The notes beneath the pieces were generated by a model. That model did no database searches and was not told the DNA's origin. It saw only the letters and a program-made list of their open reading frames with translations. Shown here one piece after another: positions 60,560 to 64,000 of a stretch of 64,000 bases of DNA. The number at the start of each line of letters is the position of its first letter. The first letter of the stretch is position 1. The stretch is from Croceibacterium sp. TMG7-5b_MA50. Lineage in GTDB: Bacteria > Pseudomonadota > Alphaproteobacteria > Sphingomonadales > Sphingomonadaceae. The DNA lies in NCBI RefSeq assembly GCF_039830145.1, contig NZ_CP156082.1, forward strand, positions 2,188,001 to 2,252,000, in the 5' to 3' direction. The position numbers and the translations under genes were made by a program.

Positions 60560-60658
60560 GGCGTCACCCCTGTGCCCGCAGGGAGGCTGCGCCCGACGAT
60601 GCCTCCGGTCAAGCGGAGCGGAGAGGCGCCTGCACCAAGCCGCTGATTAGGGGCGCAA

Positions 60659-61162
60659 CTATTTAAGCGCTTTTGCGAGTTCCGCCTTGGTCATCTTTGA
60701 CCGGCCAGGAATATCGCGCTTGCGCGCCTCTGCCATCAGCTCCGCCTTGGTCGGTTCGCCATCGTGACCATCGCGGTAATGGGCGGTCTTCTCCGCCACG
60801 TCATCGGGCTGGGCGGAGAACTGCTTGCCCCGCTTCGTGTCACGCCGCTTCTTGGCGGTCGTGCGGGCGTATTCCTCCGCCGACAAGGCCTCCCGCGCCT
60901 TCTTGGGCAGGTAGCGTTCGCCGGTATCGCCGCTTTTCTTGCCGGACTTGGTGCCCCAGTCCTCTTCAGTCCACTGGCTCAGGCTATTGTCGGCATCCTT
61001 CTTGCCGATGTAGCCGCCACCTTCGTCCTTGTATTCCTGCACCGCCAGCTGGGCCTTGCGGGCGGACCACTGGCCCTTCTTGCCGCCCTTGTCGCTGGCG
61101 ATTACCTCTTTCTTGACCTTGTCCCACAGCTTGGGATCGTCGCGCTTGGCCGTCTCGCTCAT
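60659..61162 (-). CDS. DUF5872 protein with SAP-like tail
   Basis: The 167-residue highly charged protein has KLWDKVKKEVIASDKGGKKG, QWSARKAQLAVQEYKDEGGG and QWTEEDWGTKSGKKS, the DUF5872 core. The C-terminus PTKAELMAEARKRDIPGRSK and MTKAELAKALK resembles a SAP or Rho-N helix-extended-helix that binds nucleic acid. ATG at 61162 is preferred over the GTG at 61171. No function is known. It is alone between the DUF2235 gene and glpX. Confidence 0.82.
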   Translation of the reverse strand: MSETAKRDDPKLWDKVKKEVIASDKGGKKGQWSARKAQLAVQEYKDEGGGYIGKKDADNSLSQWTEEDWGTKSGKKSGDTGERYLPKKAREALSAEEYARTTAKKRRDTKRGKQFSAQPDDVAEKTAHYRDGHDGEPTKAELMAEARKRDIPGRSKMTKAELAKALK

Positions 61163-61221
61163 GGCTCGCACACTCCTGGCCCGTCCGGCGACTGAACGTC
61201 GGAGCGGACCGGAAAGTGCCG

Positions 61222-62223
61222 TCAGCCGATGCGGTGCTCGCCCTTGATCCAGCGCACGGTGCCGGTGCTGGCGCGCATCACCACCGATTCGGTGGTCATC
61301 ACGCGATCACCGTTGGAACGGCGGCGGCGCTTCACGCCCGCCAGAAGCGATCCGTTGGTGACGCCGGTGGCGGCGAAGATGCAGTCGCCCTTGGCAAGGT
61401 CCTCCAGCTTGTAGACGCGGTCGAGGTCGGTGATGCCCCACTTCTTCGCCCGTTCCCGCTCATCATCGTTGCGGAACAGCAGACGGCCATTGAACTGCCC
61501 GCCGACGCAACGCAGCGCCGCGGCGGCCAACACGCCTTCGGGGGCGCCGCCCGAGCCCATGTAGATGTCGATGTTGGTTTCAGGATCGGTGGTGGAGATC
61601 ACACCCGCGACGTCGCCATCGCCGATCAGTACGACGCCGCAGCCCAGAGCGCGCAGCTTGGCGATCATCTCCTCATGCCGCGGGCGATCCAGCACGCAAC
61701 AGATGATGTCGGACGGCTCCACGCCCTTGGCCGCAGCCACAGCCCGGACATTCTCCTCCACGCTCTTGTCCAGGCTGATGACGTCGGACGGGTAGCCAGG
61801 GCCGACCGCGACCTTTTCCATGTAAACGTCCGGCGCGTTCAGCAGGCCGCCCTCCTCCGCCGCGGCCAGCACCGCCAGCGAGTTGGGACCAGCCTTGGCC
61901 GTGATGGTGGTACCTTCCAGCGGGTCAAGCGCGATGTCGATCTTGGGCCCCTTGCCCGGCGCGCCGCCGACCTTCTCGCCGATGAACAGCATGGGCGCCT
62001 CGTCCCGCTCACCCTCGCCGATCACCACGGTGCCGTCCATGTACAGCTCGTCAAAGGCGCGTCGCATCGCTTCCACCGCGGCGGCATCAGCCGCCTTCTC
62101 GTCACCGCGGCCGACCAAGTCGGACGCGGCGATGGCGGCGGCCTCGGTCACGCGAACCATTTCCAGCACGAGAACACGATCGAGCACGTTGCTACCGGGC
62201 GGAGTAAGCTTCTGGGTGACCAT
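61222..62223 (-). CDS. glpX: Class II fructose-1,6-bisphosphatase GlpX
   Basis: The 333-residue enzyme of gluconeogenesis starts MVTQKLTPPGSNVLDRVLVL and has VVIGEGERDEAPMLFIGEKV and IALDPLEGTTITAKAGPNSL, the metal-binding motifs, and MGSGGAPEGVLAAAALRCVG later. Longer open sequence upstream is not conserved. The 140-base gap to the divergent secreted protein gene holds the dyad CTTGCA-TGTAT-TGCAAG at 62294-62310. Confidence 0.96.
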   Translation of the reverse strand: MVTQKLTPPGSNVLDRVLVLEMVRVTEAAAIAASDLVGRGDEKAADAAAVEAMRRAFDELYMDGTVVIGEGERDEAPMLFIGEKVGGAPGKGPKIDIALDPLEGTTITAKAGPNSLAVLAAAEEGGLLNAPDVYMEKVAVGPGYPSDVISLDKSVEENVRAVAAAKGVEPSDIICCVLDRPRHEEMIAKLRALGCGVVLIGDGDVAGVISTTDPETNIDIYMGSGGAPEGVLAAAALRCVGGQFNGRLLFRNDDERERAKKWGITDLDRVYKLEDLAKGDCIFAATGVTNGSLLAGVKRRRRSNGDRVMTTESVVMRASTGTVRWIKGEHRIG

Positions 62224-62293
62224 GGGCAGATGCTCCTTACGCGGGAATGTTGAAGCTACGGGTAAGGTGCGATGCAGCAATTGTCGAGACTGG

Positions 62294-62310
62294 CTTGCAT
62301 GTATTGCAAG
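62294..62310. promoter_or_regulatory. Perfect 17-bp dyad between glpX and a secreted-protein gene
   Basis: CTTGCA-TGTAT-TGCAAG has perfect 6-bp arms and lies 71 bases before glpX and 54 before the plus-strand gene. It is akin to the TTGC/GCAA dyads before ompA. A regulator is not known. Confidence 0.45.
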
Positions 62311-62363
62311 ACCGGGCGAAGACACGTTCCGACACGCGGCACCAGCAGGCGGAACGGGTAAGG

Positions 62364-62777
62364 ATGCGATACCTATTGTGCGCTGCCCTGACCTTCGGAA
62401 CCGCGCCCGCTTTCGCCCAGACAAGGTCGCCGTCGCTGACGGCGGAGGAGGCGCTGGCGAACGCAGCCGCTCGCTATTCCACCCGGCGGCCCGAGCCGGA
62501 GCCATGCCCGCAGGCGACCGGCAACGAGATCGTGGTCTGCCGCCAGGTGGAGGAGTGGGACGGCACTGGCCTCCGCTCGCCGACCGAGCAGGCGATCGTC
62601 GATGGCACCATGCCGCCCGATCGGATCCCGCAGGCGCCCGACATGTTCGGCATACCGCCATGCGAGCCTGCCTGCATTCCCGTCGGCGCGAAGCCGGTGG
62701 ATCCGCTGATCATCGACCTGAAGGCCATACCGGAGGCGCCGCCAGGGTCGGACGCGGCGCGCTACTCCGGCACTTAG
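62364..62777 (+). CDS. Small secreted protein, function unknown
   Basis: The 137-residue product has a signal peptide MRYLLCAALTFGTAPAFAQ and a short mature part with ANAAARYSTRRPEPEPCPQA, EIVVCRQVEEWDG and PCEPACIPVG. The paired cysteines could form disulfide bonds in the periplasm. I do not recognise the family; the Glu-Ile-Val-Val-Cys motif occurs in several sphingomonad secreted proteins. GGGTAAGG precedes the ATG. Its stop overlaps the hom stop. Confidence 0.75.
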   Translation: MRYLLCAALTFGTAPAFAQTRSPSLTAEEALANAAARYSTRRPEPEPCPQATGNEIVVCRQVEEWDGTGLRSPTEQAIVDGTMPPDRIPQAPDMFGIPPCEPACIPVGAKPVDPLIIDLKAIPEAPPGSDAARYSGT

Positions 62778-64000
62778 TCGATCAGGCGCAGGACCAGCGG
62801 AGGACGCGCCAGGCTGGGCGATTCGCGCAGCAGTTCCAGCGCATGGGCGACGGCCCGCTCCGGCCCCTCATGCGTGACCATCGCCACCAGCACCTCGCCA
62901 CCTTCTGCGGCTTGCCCCTGCTGGATCAGGCTTTCGATAGATACGCCGGCATCGCGCATCGCGGCGGTGATCTCCGCCAGCACGCCCGGCCGGTCGGCGA
63001 CGATGAAACGCAGATAGGCGCGACCCGTGCGGGTGGCGCCATCGGCGGCGGCGAGCGGCTCCAGCTCCGCCACCGGCACGCTGAACGGCGGCCCCGCATC
63101 GCCGCGGGCGATGTCGATCAGGTCGGCCACGACGGCGCTGGCCGTCGGCCCGTCGCCGGCGCCCGCGCCCTGAAACAGCAGGCGCCCGCTGAAATTCCCC
63201 TCCGCGACGACCGCGTTGGTGGCGCCATCCACTGCAGCGAGCGGATGGCTGCGCGGCACCAGACAGGGCTGCACCCGTTGGAACATGCGGGTCCCGCCCT
63301 CCTCACACTCGGCCATGCCGATCAGCCGGATGACATAGCCCAGCGCCTGCGCCCGGGCGATGTCGGCGGCGCGGATGCGGGTAATGCCGTCCACCTCCAC
63401 CTGGTCGAACGCGACACCCGCGCCGAAGCCGATTGCGGCGAGGATCGCCAGCTTGTGCGCGGCGTCGGTGCCCTCAATGTCGAAGGCCGGGTCCGCCTCG
63501 GCATAGCCCAGCGCCTGCGCTTCCTTCAGCACATCGGCGAAGTCGCGGCCGGTGTCCTCCATGGTGGACAGGATGTAATTGCAGGTGCCGTTGAGGATAC
63601 CGTAGATCCGGGTCAGCGCGTTTGCCGCGGCCCCTTCGCGCAGGCCCTTGATGACGGGAATGCCGCCGGCCACCGCCGCCTCGAACTTCAAGGGCGCGTT
63701 GGCGCTCTCGGCCGCGCCGGCCAATTCCATGCCGTGATGCGCGATCATCGCCTTGTTGGCGGTGACCAGGCCCTTGCCCAAGCCCAGCGTGCGGCGCGCC
63801 AGAGCCAGCGCCGGACCGTCTGACCCGCCGATCAGTTCCACCACGATGTCCACATCGTCGCGCTGTGCAAGCAGGGCCAGGTCATCCTCCCACGCGAAGC
63901 GCGACAGGTCGACGCCGCGATCCTTGCCCCGGTCGCGGGCGGAAACGGCGACGATCTCGATCGGACGACCCGCGCGCCGCGCAATCAGCGCACCGTTGGC
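62774..64000 (-). CDS. hom: Homoserine dehydrogenase, 5'-truncated by the window edge
   Basis: The visible 408 residues lack the N-terminal nucleotide-binding loop. They contain LVTANKAMIAHHGMELA, YGILNGTCNYILSTMEDTG, EADPAFDIEGTDAAHKLAIL and a C-terminal ACT domain with RFIVADRPGVLAEITAAMRD. The enzyme reduces aspartate semialdehyde to homoserine in threonine and methionine synthesis. The ACT domain suggests feedback by threonine. The frame runs to position 64000 without a stop. Confidence 0.96.
   Translation of the reverse strand, partial: ANGALIARRAGRPIEIVAVSARDRGKDRGVDLSRFAWEDDLALLAQRDDVDIVVELIGGSDGPALALARRTLGLGKGLVTANKAMIAHHGMELAGAAESANAPLKFEAAVAGGIPVIKGLREGAAANALTRIYGILNGTCNYILSTMEDTGRDFADVLKEAQALGYAEADPAFDIEGTDAAHKLAILAAIGFGAGVAFDQVEVDGITRIRAADIARAQALGYVIRLIGMAECEEGGTRMFQRVQPCLVPRSHPLAAVDGATNAVVAEGNFSGRLLFQGAGAGDGPTASAVVADLIDIARGDAGPPFSVPVAELEPLAAADGATRTGRAYLRFIVADRPGVLAEITAAMRDAGVSIESLIQQGQAAEGGEVLVAMVTHEGPERAVAHALELLRESPSLARPPLVLRLID

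Overview
The window is a chromosomal segment of a high-GC alphaproteobacterium, most likely a member of the Sphingomonadales. I base this on a CtrA-inhibitor SciP (DUF1153) gene, a DUF3035 lipoprotein downstream of lspA, an OmpA with a long polyproline hinge, a GlnK-AmtB pair, and GC near 70 percent in most genes. It is mostly conserved core genome. I see no CRISPR array, integrase, transposase or complete insertion sequence.

Layout. Positions 1-11,100 hold the 3' end of an epimerase-like gene, an EamA exporter with a threonine aldolase, two acetyltransferases, a pair of bacterial PH-domain membrane proteins, a DUF445 protein and an RND efflux permease with its adaptor. Positions 11,300-17,100 hold a GlsB-like membrane protein, SciP, MnmA, a small secreted protein divergent from a serine hydrolase, and an S9 peptidase. 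Positions 17,192-27,000 hold tRNA-Gly(CCC), whose CCA end overlaps the start of a Tat-exported protein, then etfBA, the cluster cysQ-ileS-lspA-DUF3035, and sucC. Positions 27,000-30,060 are an accessory patch of lower GC with a frameshifted HWE-type hybrid sensor kinase. It is flanked by related short repeats.

Positions 30,070-36,700 hold a CNNM/CBS protein, an OmpA lipoprotein and the run rpe-heparinase-purH. Positions 36,700-42,700 hold two glycosyltransferases (the second fused to a methyltransferase), an MDR dehydrogenase and a GH127 enzyme. Positions 42,800-46,900 hold the major OmpA porin, glnK-amtB behind a sigma-54-like promoter, and an EEP-family nuclease/phosphatase. Positions 46,900-53,900 hold prfC and the rpmI-rplT-(AraC)-pheS-pheT translation block. 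Positions 53,900-64,000 hold a GGCT-like protein, an SDR, a secreted protein, hisN, prs, a large DUF2235 membrane hydrolase, a DUF5872 protein, glpX, a small secreted protein and the 5'-truncated homoserine dehydrogenase.

How they work together. Several same-strand groups overlap by ATGA, GTGA or TGATG and are probably co-transcribed: aldolase-EamA; PH pair-GNAT-DUF445-RND-adaptor; etfB-etfA; cysQ-ileS-lspA-DUF3035; rpe-heparinase-purH; glnK-amtB; pheS-pheT. The least ordinary items are the frameshifted kinase and its flanking repeats, a 29-bp repeat placed 9 bp past the stop codons of two unrelated genes, in-frame extra segments in ileS and pheS, an extra membrane block inside the RND permease, and TTGC/GCAA dyads upstream of ompA, glnK and glpX. 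I did not find a clearly new multi-gene system.
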